A stretch of DNA of 64,000 bases from JABDJZ01 sp047619685. Lineage in GTDB: Bacteria > Bacteroidota > Rhodothermia > Rhodothermales > UBA10348. Where the stretch lies: assembly GCA_047619685.1 (NCBI GenBank), contig JBLHLC010000006.1, positions 1-64,000 on the forward strand, given 5' to 3'. A program made the position numbers and the translations under genes. Of this stretch, positions 49,788 to 58,767 are shown piece after piece. Under the pieces are notes generated by a model. It did no database searches, was not told the DNA's origin, and worked only from the letters and a program-made list of their open reading frames with translations. Each line of letters begins with the position of its first letter. Position 1 is the stretch's first letter.

Positions 49788-51311
49788 TTAGGCGTCGCGT
49801 CTGCGCCGCGCCCAGTTCGAGCCGGCGGGAGGGTTTGGCGCCACGCCGTCGGAGGCAGCTGACGCCTTTGAAACTCCGTTTCCGTTGACCGCCGAGTAGG
49901 CGGCAAACGCTATCAGGAGCGCATCATCTTCGTGCCCTGATGCCAGGCTCTCGGGGGTAAAGTGACGTTCGACAAACCGCGTTGAAAACCCCCCGCCGCG
50001 GAAATCCTCGTGCTCCATCACGAAGCGGCAGAAGGGAAGGGTGGTCTCGACCCCGGCAATTCTGTACTCCCCGATGGCCCGGATCATGCGTTCGATGGCC
50101 TGGGTCCGGGTGCGGCCCCAGGTGGTCAGCTTGGAGATCATGGGGTCGTAGTAGATCTGTACGGTGTCGCCTTCTTCCACGCCGGCATCCACACGAACAC
50201 CGGGGCCGGCTGCAGGGCGATGCACCCACAAAACCCCTGGATCAGGCAGGAAGCCACTGGCGGGGTTCTCAGCGTACACACGGCACTCTATGGAATGGCC
50301 GTTTATGGTGAGATCTTCCTGGCGGGTCGTTAATGGATGCCCTTCGGCAACTCTGATCTGCTCTGCGACCAGATCCAGACCCGTGATCCACTCGGTGACC
50401 GGGTGCTCCACCTGAAGGCGGGTATTCATCTCCATGAAGTAGAAGGACCCATCGGAGTCCAGCAGGAATTCCACGGTCCCCGCCCCCACGTACCCACAAC
50501 TCCGCGCGACCTGGACGGCTGCAGCACCCATCGACTCACGAAGCGTCTCCGTCATCGTCGCCCCGGGCGCCTCCTCAACCACTTTCTGGTGGCGTCGCTG
50601 GATGGTGCACTCGCGCTCAAAGAGGTGAACGCAGTTGCCGTGCATATCGGCCAGAATCTGGAACTCGATGTGTTTGGGCTCCTGGATGTACTTCTCAATG
50701 AAGACCCGTCCGTCGCCGAACGCCGCGGTGGCTTCGCGTATGGCAGCCTCCATTGCGCGGCTGAACTCGGGCTCCGTCTCCACCACGCGCATGCCCTTGC
50801 CGCCGCCGCCCGCGGCTGCCTTGATCAGCACCGGGAAACCAATCCCCCGCGCCGCCTCCAGTGCGGCAGCCGGGTCCTCCACAGCGTCAACGGTGCCGGG
50901 CGCCATGGGAACGCCCGCCGCCGCCATGAGCTGACGCGCGGCCGTCTTGTCCCCCATAGATCGGATGGCCGAGGGAGTGGGTCCGATAAACCGGACGCCA
51001 GCCGCTTCGCAGGCCTCGGCAAATTCAGCATTCTCGCTCAAAAAGCCGTACCCCGGATGCACGGCATCACAGCCATTGGTCACCGCCACATCCAGAATTC
51101 GGTCTGCTCGAAGGTACGAGTCCGCGGAAGCCGCGGGTCCAACCAGGTAGGCTTCGTCGGCCTCGCGGACGTGCATGGCCGTCCGGTCTGGCTCGCTGAA
51201 AACGGCCACCGTACGGATCCCGAGTTCGCGGCACGTCCTGATGACGCGCACTGCGATCTCGCCTCGATTGGCAATGAGCACTTTTCGAATGGGAGCGATA
51301 GACACTGGCAC
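49788..51311 (-). CDS. accC: Biotin carboxylase (acetyl/propionyl-CoA carboxylase subunit)
   Basis: The 507-residue ATP-grasp enzyme carboxylates biotin. It begins RKVLIANRGEIAVRVIRTCRELGI. It has GYGFLSENAEFAEAC, the ATP-binding AAAGGGGKGMRVV (about 164-176), FIEKYIQEPKHIEFQILAD, RDCSIQRR-like ECTIQRRHQK, and MNTRLQVEHPVTEWITGLDLV. Residues beyond about 450 are extra relative to E. coli AccC and lack a biotinyl lysine motif. The start is GTG 51311. No accB or carboxyltransferase gene is nearby, so the exact acyl-CoA substrate is uncertain. Confidence 0.93.
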   Translation of the reverse strand: MPVSIAPIRKVLIANRGEIAVRVIRTCRELGIRTVAVFSEPDRTAMHVREADEAYLVGPAASADSYLRADRILDVAVTNGCDAVHPGYGFLSENAEFAEACEAAGVRFIGPTPSAIRSMGDKTAARQLMAAAGVPMAPGTVDAVEDPAAALEAARGIGFPVLIKAAAGGGGKGMRVVETEPEFSRAMEAAIREATAAFGDGRVFIEKYIQEPKHIEFQILADMHGNCVHLFERECTIQRRHQKVVEEAPGATMTETLRESMGAAAVQVARSCGYVGAGTVEFLLDSDGSFYFMEMNTRLQVEHPVTEWITGLDLVAEQIRVAEGHPLTTRQEDLTINGHSIECRVYAENPASGFLPDPGVLWVHRPAAGPGVRVDAGVEEGDTVQIYYDPMISKLTTWGRTRTQAIERMIRAIGEYRIAGVETTLPFCRFVMEHEDFRGGGFSTRFVERHFTPESLASGHEDDALLIAFAAYSAVNGNGVSKASAASDGVAPNPPAGSNWARRRRDA

Positions 51312-51450
51312 GTTTTATGCGCGGTAAGGATGGACGCCTGCATGGACTGATCAATTGACAGGAACGCACCTGTCAGAGCCCTCGGATACCTACAGGCAGA
51401 GAACAACCGGCCGATATGGCAGATAATACAGACGCCGCCTGACCAAGCGA

Positions 51451-52341
51451 ATGCCCGCACTCAAAGACTACTATAAGATTCTCGGTGTCGGCGAATCGTC
51501 GTCGGCCGCGGAAATCAAGAAGGCCTACCGCGTGCTGGCTCGAAAGTACCATCCGGACCACAACCCGGAAGCCAAATCCGAGGAGCAGTTCAAGGAGGTT
51601 CAAGAGGCCTACGAGACGCTGTCCGACGGTCCCAAGCGTACCAAGTACGATCAGGCTCGCAAACACCCGTTTGGTTCGTCCTTTGGCGAGGCTTTTTCGA
51701 CGGGCAATGGAGGGAAATATTACCGATCGGCAGATGGCACCTACGTTCGCATGGAGCGGGGTGGTCCCTCCAGAGAGGAATCTCAGCCCGGAGGTATCGG
51801 TGACCTGTTCGGCCGGTTTTTCGGTGGCGAAGTGGACATGGGTCCCCGCCGGAGGGTGGAGCCGGAAACCGCGGTTGTCCTGACCTTCGAGGAGGCCCTT
51901 GAGGGCGGGAAGGTAGAACTCACCATTCCAGACGGGACCAAGGTGCGTGTCCCATTTCCCCCAGGCGTGGCTGACGGCTACAAGGTGAGGCTCAAGAAGG
52001 GCCCCCGGGACGGCGAGTTGTTGGTCCGTTTCCAGGTAACTCCCAGCAAGGACTTCAAACGGGAAGGCAAGGACCTGCACACCAAGGTCGAAGTCACGGT
52101 TTTCGAGGCGATTCTGGGAGCGAGTCGGTCGGTGACAACGCCGTACGGCCGGAAACTGAAACTGACCATCCCCAAAGGGACCCAGCCGGGCGAAAAGCTC
52201 AGGCTGCGCGAACAAGGCGTTGAGACCGGAGACGACATCGGCGACTTGTTTGTCGAGATCGTTGTGACGGTTCCGAAGGGCCTTACGCGATTCGAGGAGG
52301 AGGAAATCAGGAAAGCGGCCCAAAAGGCCAATCTGATTTAA
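51451..52341 (+). CDS. CbpA-like DnaJ domain co-chaperone
   Basis: The 296-residue protein has an N-terminal J-domain (DYYKILGVGESSSAAEIKKAYRVLARKYHPDHNPE) with the HPD motif at about 34-36, then a Gly-rich region and two C-terminal substrate-binding domains (AVVLTFEEALEGGKVELTIPDG, LKLTIPKGTQPGEKLRLREQGV). There is no CxxCxGxG zinc finger, which separates it from DnaJ and places it with CbpA. It should stimulate DnaK ATPase. It is divergent from accC. Confidence 0.95.
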   Translation: MPALKDYYKILGVGESSSAAEIKKAYRVLARKYHPDHNPEAKSEEQFKEVQEAYETLSDGPKRTKYDQARKHPFGSSFGEAFSTGNGGKYYRSADGTYVRMERGGPSREESQPGGIGDLFGRFFGGEVDMGPRRRVEPETAVVLTFEEALEGGKVELTIPDGTKVRVPFPPGVADGYKVRLKKGPRDGELLVRFQVTPSKDFKREGKDLHTKVEVTVFEAILGASRSVTTPYGRKLKLTIPKGTQPGEKLRLREQGVETGDDIGDLFVEIVVTVPKGLTRFEEEEIRKAAQKANLI

Positions 52342-52398
52342 GATCGGCCCTGCAAAGTTCGATACTGAAGACGGGGACAAACGCCCGGGGATCGAACT

Positions 52399-54495
52399 AT
52401 GCGCATCATTTTCAGCCTTCTCATTCTGACTCTGGCTGCAGCTCCAGCTCAAAGCCAGGACCACTGGCGTCAGGTAAACGGCCCGTACGGGGGTACGATC
52501 GTTTCAGGCATGACAATGACGCCCGAGGGCCTGTTTGCGTCCACCGTGGGCGGACTGTTTCGATCCAACGATGCCGGGGCGACCTGGGAACTGGATACAG
52601 ATGGTGTTACCGTGTCCGGGATAGACACGCGCGCGCTCATCAGGCTCAGCGACAGGTCTTCGCTGTTGGCCACGTATGGCGGCGGCATCTACAAACGCGC
52701 CTTCGGCTCCGACACCTGGGTGCAAGCCAATTCTCCTGACGGGTGGGTGCGGGACCTGGTCGAGGCAGAGGACGGCACGATCTACGCAGCAACGATCCGG
52801 GGAATATTGCGCTCGGACGACGGCGGGACCAGTTGGAGGGCCATGTCCGTAGCCGACCGGAGCCTCAACATTCGCATGGTCGCTACGCAGGGAAGCCTGG
52901 TGTTCGCGGCCACCTCCGAGGGCGTCTACAAGTCTGATGATCGCGGCTTCACCTGGGACTGGGCATCGGCCGGGATGACAACCTTCGACACAGATCTGCT
53001 GTTCGTTGCGTCAAACGGCGATCTGTACTCAGGCACAAGCCCCATCACGGGAGGATGCACGCTCTTCAGGACGCGATCCTCCGGCCGCTTCTGGACGTGT
53101 GTTCAACCTCAGAAAGATCCCATCAGAGCGGGTGGGATGGCCGAGGACGAGCAGGGCCGGCTCTATTTCGGCGGATACCGATTTGTCTATAGTTCAGATG
53201 ATGAGGGTTCAACGTGGAAACCGGTGGCCACAACGACGACCACAGTGCACGGCATCGCGGCCAGTGGTTCCAACGTGATCGCCGGGACGTACGGTCGTGG
53301 CGTGATCCGCTCAGGCGACCGGGGCGGGACGTGGCAGGTAGCGAATGATGGCTTGCAAAGTGCGATCAGCGACATGGCGGTCGGTCCGGACGGAGATCTG
53401 TACGTTTCGACGCTCGGCGGCGTGTACGCGTCTCCAGACCGGGGAAGCTCCTGGGAACTGCTGGACGACCTGGACTCACCGGTCCGTCCATCCCAAAGTC
53501 TGGCTTTCGACCGTGAGGGCCGGCTCCTGGACGGAACGCTGAATGGGCTGTTTCGGCTCGATAGGCGGAACGAAACGTGGGACGCGCTCGGACCTCCTGG
53601 AACGCCTCCCATTCACGATATCGTCCCCGGTCCAGACGGTGAGATCTACGTCGGGTACCACGCGGGCATTTTTCATCTTCGTGGTCAAAACTGGACCTCC
53701 TACCCGCTCATTGGTCCCGATCAGGCCTCGCGCGACGTGATCGCCGTAGGCCTTGATACTTCAGGGACGCTCTTCGCTGGCGGGGCCTATGACTCATTCA
53801 TGCGGCCCTTCGGGACGGAGGGCTGGATTCGCTTGTCCAGTCAGGCGGCATCGTACTTCGAGGCGCAGGTATTTGCCCATGGTCCGGATGGGAAGATGTA
53901 CGCAGGGACACGATATTTCGGAGTCATGCGCTCCTCTGATTTTGGGCAGTCCTGGACCCCCATGACCGAGGGGCTCTCTGGCAGCGATGACATCCGTACC
54001 ATTGTTCTTGATGAGAACGGTACCCTCCACATCGGCTCCTTCGGCAACGGGATCTACCAACTCGATCCGATCACCAAGGTCTGGCACCCACTCAACTCCG
54101 GAATGGAGAAGGCCCGCCGTGTGACGTCGCTGGCCTTCGACGAAATGGGGAACGCCTATGCCGGCACCTTTGGCTCCGGTGTCTGGATCCACGAAGCGGG
54201 TTCAACGGCCTCAGAGCCTGAAAACGGCCTTCCGAACAATGCGTCCCTGAGCGTTTTCCCCAATCCCAGTTCGGGAGCGAGTTTCGCCCAGGTGACTGTG
54301 CCCGTCAGCGGAGAGGCTCGGGTCGAGGTCTTCGACGTGCTCGGAAGGCGTGTTGGCGCCGTTCATGCGTTCCTGGAGGCGGGAAACAGCACAAGGCTGC
54401 CTCTCTCAACCGAAAGGTTCACTCCGGGACTCTACTCTGTCCGCGTTTCTACCGGCCAGACCTCTCTGTCCGGCATGTTGATCGTAGTCCGCTAG
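52399..54495 (+). CDS. Secreted beta-propeller protein with T9SS type A sorting domain
   Basis: The 698-residue protein begins with a signal peptide (RIIFSLLILTLAAAPAQSQ). More than ten sortilin/BNR-like repeats follow, with Asp-box-type motifs such as SNDAGATWE, SDDGGTSWR, SDDRGFTWD, SSDDEGSTWK and SGDRGGTWQ, which form one or more beta-propellers. The last 80 or so residues (LSVFPNPSSGASFAQVTVPVSGEARVEVFDVLGRRV ... YSVRV) are a type A CTD that directs T9SS export and surface attachment. The ligand or substrate is unknown. The stop overlaps the typA stop on the other strand. Confidence 0.9.
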   Translation: MRIIFSLLILTLAAAPAQSQDHWRQVNGPYGGTIVSGMTMTPEGLFASTVGGLFRSNDAGATWELDTDGVTVSGIDTRALIRLSDRSSLLATYGGGIYKRAFGSDTWVQANSPDGWVRDLVEAEDGTIYAATIRGILRSDDGGTSWRAMSVADRSLNIRMVATQGSLVFAATSEGVYKSDDRGFTWDWASAGMTTFDTDLLFVASNGDLYSGTSPITGGCTLFRTRSSGRFWTCVQPQKDPIRAGGMAEDEQGRLYFGGYRFVYSSDDEGSTWKPVATTTTTVHGIAASGSNVIAGTYGRGVIRSGDRGGTWQVANDGLQSAISDMAVGPDGDLYVSTLGGVYASPDRGSSWELLDDLDSPVRPSQSLAFDREGRLLDGTLNGLFRLDRRNETWDALGPPGTPPIHDIVPGPDGEIYVGYHAGIFHLRGQNWTSYPLIGPDQASRDVIAVGLDTSGTLFAGGAYDSFMRPFGTEGWIRLSSQAASYFEAQVFAHGPDGKMYAGTRYFGVMRSSDFGQSWTPMTEGLSGSDDIRTIVLDENGTLHIGSFGNGIYQLDPITKVWHPLNSGMEKARRVTSLAFDEMGNAYAGTFGSGVWIHEAGSTASEPENGLPNNASLSVFPNPSSGASFAQVTVPVSGEARVEVFDVLGRRVGAVHAFLEAGNSTRLPLSTERFTPGLYSVRVSTGQTSLSGMLIVVR

Positions 54496-56318
54496 CTAGC
54501 CACCTGCGTCCGCAACAGGTCTGCCTTTTTCCGCTCGTGCGTGTCCAGGTGGCGCTTACGAATCCGAACATTTGCGGGAGTGATTTCCAGCAATTCATCG
54601 TCGCGGATGAACTCGATCGCCCCTTCCAGCGACATCCTGCGCGGGGGCACGATCTTCTCGAAGGAGTCTGATGCCGCGGCCCGCATGTTGGTGAGTTTCT
54701 TCTCCTTGGTGATGTTCACCTCGAGGTCCATATCCCGGGTGTTCTCGCCAACGATGAGGCCCGCGTAGACAGGATCTCCAGGGGAGACAAAAAGGTCTCC
54801 GCGCTCCTGAAGATTGATTGCGGCGAACCCCGTTACCTTGCCCTTGCGGTCCGAGATGAGGGCCCCGGTAGCGCGGTGGGCAATCTCGCCCGCCCAAGGT
54901 TTGTACTTGTCAAAGAGATGGGTCAGGATACCCGTACCCTTGGTGTCGGTCATGAACTCCGTCCGATAGCCGATCAGTCCACGGCTGGGAATTTCGAAGT
55001 CCAGTCGAACCCGGCCCGAACCATGGTTGACCATCTTGGTCATGACACCGCGGCGGGTACCAAGCTTCTGGACCACGGCTCCCATGTAGTCCTCGGCAAC
55101 ATCAATCATCGCCATTTCAAACGGCTCATGCCGTTTCCCGTCGATTTCCCGGGTCAGGACGCGCGGCATCCCAACGGAGAACTCAAAACCCTCTCGCCGC
55201 ATCTGTTCGATGAGGATGGCCATTTGCAACTCTCCGCGACCAAAGACCAGGAAGCTGTCTGCGGTGTCCGTCGTTTCGACCCGCATTGCCAGGTTGGTCT
55301 CTACCTCCCTGAACAAACGATCGCGAATGTTGCGGGAGGTGACGTATTTGCCCTCCAGGCCGCACATCGGCGAATCGTTGATCCGGAACTCCATGGACAT
55401 CGTGGGCTCGTCCACGTGTAGCGGCGGGAGGGGCTTGGGATTCTCGGCCGATGAGATGCTCTCTCCCAGGCCAATCCCCGTCATGCCACCGATCGCAATG
55501 ATGTCGCCAGGGCCAGCCGAAGCTACCTCGACCCGGGCCAGACCTTTGTAGCCGAAAAGTGCGGTGACATTCGTCTGGGTGAACCTGCCGTCAGCATGGC
55601 AGAGGCTCACACGCTGCTTGCTGGCGAGGGTACCGTTCATGACCCGCGCAATGGCGACGGGGCCGAGGTACTTGTCTGGCTGAACGTTGGTGACCAGCAC
55701 CTGCAGTGTGGCGTCGGGGTTGCCGCCGGGTGCCGGTACCCGGTCCACGATGGTCTTGAGGAGGGGCCCCAGGTCAGTGAGTTCATCCTTAAGGCTCAAT
55801 TTGCACTTGCCGTCACGAGCAACCGCGAAGATGACGGGAAACTCGATCTGTGCGTCATCAGCGTCCAGGTCGATGAACAGGTCATACACCTCGTTCAAGA
55901 CCTCGGCCGGGCGCGCATCGCCCCGATCAATCTTGTTGATAACCACGATGGCCGGGAGGCCCAGCTCAAGCGCCTTGGAAAGGACGAAGCGGGTTTGCGG
56001 CAGCGGACCTTCGGCTGCGTCCACCAGAAGCATGATGCCATCCACCATGCGAAGTGTCCGCTCTACCTCGCCGCCAAAGTCTGCGTGACCGGGAGTGTCA
56101 ACAATGTTGATCTTTATCCCGTCATAGATCACGGCCGTGTTCTTGGCCATGATCGTGATGCCCTTTTCGCGCTCAAGATCCATTGAATCCATGACGCGCT
56201 CCTGCACGTCCTGTCCCTCGCGAAAGGTGCCGCTCTGCCAAAGCAAGGAGTCGACCAACGTGGTCTTTCCATGGTCGACGTGGGCGACGATGGCAATATT
56301 TCTAAGATTTTGGGACAT
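54492..56318 (-). CDS. typA: Translational GTPase TypA/BipA
   Basis: The 608-residue GTPase has G1 AHVDHGKTTLVD (about 12-23), the G2 region EREKGITIMAKN, G3 DTPGHADFGGEVER, G4 NKIDR, EF-Tu-like domain II, two EF-G-like domains and the TypA-specific C-terminal region (SRGLIGYRTEFMTDTKGTGIL, IGENTRDMDLEVNITKEKKLTNMRAA). It assists large-subunit assembly and stress adaptation. Length is typical. Confidence 0.97.
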   Translation of the reverse strand: MSQNLRNIAIVAHVDHGKTTLVDSLLWQSGTFREGQDVQERVMDSMDLEREKGITIMAKNTAVIYDGIKINIVDTPGHADFGGEVERTLRMVDGIMLLVDAAEGPLPQTRFVLSKALELGLPAIVVINKIDRGDARPAEVLNEVYDLFIDLDADDAQIEFPVIFAVARDGKCKLSLKDELTDLGPLLKTIVDRVPAPGGNPDATLQVLVTNVQPDKYLGPVAIARVMNGTLASKQRVSLCHADGRFTQTNVTALFGYKGLARVEVASAGPGDIIAIGGMTGIGLGESISSAENPKPLPPLHVDEPTMSMEFRINDSPMCGLEGKYVTSRNIRDRLFREVETNLAMRVETTDTADSFLVFGRGELQMAILIEQMRREGFEFSVGMPRVLTREIDGKRHEPFEMAMIDVAEDYMGAVVQKLGTRRGVMTKMVNHGSGRVRLDFEIPSRGLIGYRTEFMTDTKGTGILTHLFDKYKPWAGEIAHRATGALISDRKGKVTGFAAINLQERGDLFVSPGDPVYAGLIVGENTRDMDLEVNITKEKKLTNMRAAASDSFEKIVPPRRMSLEGAIEFIRDDELLEITPANVRIRKRHLDTHERKKADLLRTQVAS

Positions 56319-56386
56319 GTACTTTAAATAGTAAATCGCCCGCGAAACGCCCCAGAATTAGGTAGTTCCCGACACCGGAACCTGAC

Positions 56387-58018
56387 TCAATGCCCTACAA
56401 CGAGGGTTCCGGAGGTTAAAAAGCGGCCCGTATACACCCTGTAACCGTATATACCAGCGGTAAGGTGACCCGTCTTGATCTCGATGAGATGCCCGCCTTC
56501 TTCAAGGAGTCCTGACGCAACCTCCACACGACGTCCCAGAAGGTCAAAAAGCTCGACCCGGGTCTGCGTGGCTGCGGGAACGGAAACGTGCAGCCAGGCC
56601 TGCTGATCTGCGGGGTTCGGCCACGGTTTGGATACGGCGAGTTGGGACGAAGGGACCACGGACTGGCCCGGCTCTATGGGGGCGAGGATCTCCGTGGTAC
56701 GGCTCCTGACGAAGGCCATGTCGTCCTTCAATTGACGGACCGAGTCCAGGTGGTCGGCACCCTGTGAGGTGACGATTGCAAAAACCACCTCGCTTTCGGC
56801 GCCAGGGACCAACGTGTACGGGCCGGTGGCAACGACCATTTTTCGGAATCCTGGCTGGTGGCCCTCCCCGGCTCCGTCGACATTTGCCTCACTCCAATAT
56901 TCTCCGGGCTCACCGGTATACATGAACGGACTCGGTTCGCCGTCCCGAGCCAAACCCCGTTCTCCAAACGTCACCGGAGCCCCCCATGGCCATCGGCCCT
57001 GCATCATGTTGTAGAACCCTACGCCAGGCCCGTCGGGGTAAGGATTACACAAGTCACACAGGTCCCGATATCCAAGGAAGGAAGTCATCCGCCTTGGGTC
57101 GAGGGAACGCGGCCCGGGATCGTCCGCTAGGTCGAGGCCGGAGCCTCTGAGAATTCCCACGCCGACCGCTGGCGGCGATGGGCCGAATACTCCCTCATCG
57201 AAATCGTCTGCGTTGTAGACGAACCCCATGCTTAGCGATGTGTCGGCGCCAACGTAATCGTCCTCCTGATTCCCCAGAGCCGTGCGCACAAACAGAGCCA
57301 CGTGTGCCTGGATGAACGGGAAAATGCCGGTTCTCTTGATCCGGTATCTGTAGAATGTGCTCCGTCCCAGCACGCCAGGCAGGTCGTAGGCAAACGCCGT
57401 CGCCTCTACCTGCACCTGAATCGGGATGGCTTGGGAGGCTCCGTGGGTCCCCGCGCGATCGTTCATGACCCACCAGAGCATGCGATCGCCAAGGAGAGCG
57501 GGCCGATCTCCGGCTGCCAGGTTGTAGTTATCAGGATTTCCGTCGGCGTCCACCACCGGAGCGCCAGCCCAGGCCGGCCAGTCGCGGAGGTTGTCGGTCA
57601 CCACGCCGGCGCGATCGTATTCCAGGATATCGCTTTTGGTGATGCCGAAGATTCGGTCATAGGGGCTGCAGTCTGCCGGCGATAACCCCTTCTCATCCAG
57701 CGGCCCCGGCCAGAATTCGGGGGGCTCCAGCATGGTAGCCGCCATAAAAAGGAAGCCGTCAAACTGAGCGCCTATCCAAAGACTTGCGGCAAACAGCAGC
57801 GGCCGCCCCTCCGCATCGGTATAGGCCAAGGGCGACCCGTTGTCCCGGGCGAAGAGGGAACCCGTGTTGTAAATGGGTGCCCGGACCTCACGGCCTTCGA
57901 GCCACGCAAACCCGGTTCCCGTGCCGCACGAGGCGGGCGGCGGCGGTATTTGCGCCTGAACGAAGTTGGCCGTCAGATGTGTCAGGAGCAGCCACAGTGC
58001 TACCAAGGACCCCGGCAT
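56387..58018 (-). CDS. Secreted protein with T9SS type A sorting domain, function unknown
   Basis: ATG 58018 gives 543 residues with a signal peptide (PGSLVALWLLLTHLTANFVQAQ); a GTG at 58075 would add 19 residues. The mature protein starts with a Pro-rich segment and a repeat-poor region rich in Trp, Tyr, Asp and Gly (ARDNGSPLAYTDAEGRPLLFAASLWIGAQFDG, DRMLWWVMNDRAG). I do not recognise a catalytic domain. The C-terminal 80 residues (SKPWPNPADQQAWLHVSVPAATQTRVELFDLLGRRV ... YGYRVYTG) form a T9SS type A CTD. Several Cys (CGTGTG, CDLCNP) may form disulfides. Confidence 0.82.
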   Translation of the reverse strand: MPGSLVALWLLLTHLTANFVQAQIPPPPASCGTGTGFAWLEGREVRAPIYNTGSLFARDNGSPLAYTDAEGRPLLFAASLWIGAQFDGFLFMAATMLEPPEFWPGPLDEKGLSPADCSPYDRIFGITKSDILEYDRAGVVTDNLRDWPAWAGAPVVDADGNPDNYNLAAGDRPALLGDRMLWWVMNDRAGTHGASQAIPIQVQVEATAFAYDLPGVLGRSTFYRYRIKRTGIFPFIQAHVALFVRTALGNQEDDYVGADTSLSMGFVYNADDFDEGVFGPSPPAVGVGILRGSGLDLADDPGPRSLDPRRMTSFLGYRDLCDLCNPYPDGPGVGFYNMMQGRWPWGAPVTFGERGLARDGEPSPFMYTGEPGEYWSEANVDGAGEGHQPGFRKMVVATGPYTLVPGAESEVVFAIVTSQGADHLDSVRQLKDDMAFVRSRTTEILAPIEPGQSVVPSSQLAVSKPWPNPADQQAWLHVSVPAATQTRVELFDLLGRRVEVASGLLEEGGHLIEIKTGHLTAGIYGYRVYTGRFLTSGTLVVGH

Positions 58019-58164
58019 CAATCGCCTGGGAGCCGTCGGTGCTGTGGCAAGAGCCGATGTGTGAACTGAAGCCACTATCGTCTCGAATACACGCCAACGT
58101 AAGGATCTGGAGAAGCGTGGCTACACCCGTTACTCCCAAGTGATCCGTGAGGCGCCCGTGCGGA

Positions 58165-58767
58165 CTACCGGGCCTCCCGAAGTGCGAGGCGAATAAGCTC
58201 TCCCGCAGAGGTTGCATCCGGATTCGAGCCGGCGGCCTTCATGATGGCCTTCTCTGCTCCGGCGCGAGAGTAGCCAAGGGCCTCCATGGCAGCCAGGGCA
58301 TCGGCCAGACCATCAACGGCGGTGCTACCAAGCGTGTCGCTAGCGCCCGATCCGCCCAGATCGACCTTGGCCAGTCGGTCCCTCAACTCGATGATCAGGC
58401 GCTCGGCCGTTTTCTTGCCCACTCCCGGGATGCGGGTCAGGAAGCCGGCGTCACCGGTCATGACATGGCGTTTTATCTCGCCGGGCGTCATGGACGACAG
58501 GGCGGCGAGTGCAAGTTTGGGCCCCACGCCCGAGACCGCCAGCATGATGCGGAATATCGTCCGCTCATTGGTGGTCGCAAATCCGTAGAGTTGAAGAATG
58601 TCCTCCCGCACGTGGAGGTAGGTGAAGAGGCGGACCTGTTTTCCCTGCTTGTCCAGCGCCTCATAGGTGGATGTCGGGATCAGTAACCCATACCCGACTC
58701 CGCTCACGTCCACCACTATCTGCGTGGGTCGTTTCTCGAGGATCTCGCCTGTCAGTCTTTCAATCAT
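58165..58767 (-). CDS. ruvA: Holliday junction branch migration protein RuvA
   Basis: The 200-residue protein has domain I (MIERLTGEILEKRPTQIVVDVSGVGYGLLIPTSTYEAL), the HhH motifs VSGVGPKLALAAL and IPGVGKKTAERLIIELRD in domain II, and the C-terminal RuvB-contact domain (LADALAAMEALGYSRAGAEKAI). The start overlaps the nadE stop by ATGA. No ruvB or ruvC is adjacent. Confidence 0.97.
   Translation of the reverse strand: MIERLTGEILEKRPTQIVVDVSGVGYGLLIPTSTYEALDKQGKQVRLFTYLHVREDILQLYGFATTNERTIFRIMLAVSGVGPKLALAALSSMTPGEIKRHVMTGDAGFLTRIPGVGKKTAERLIIELRDRLAKVDLGGSGASDTLGSTAVDGLADALAAMEALGYSRAGAEKAIMKAAGSNPDATSAGELIRLALREAR

Noticed and set aside
51373..52464. 363-residue minus-strand open frame
   Set aside because: It is antisense to the CbpA-like gene, which has clear J-domain motifs; this frame has none.
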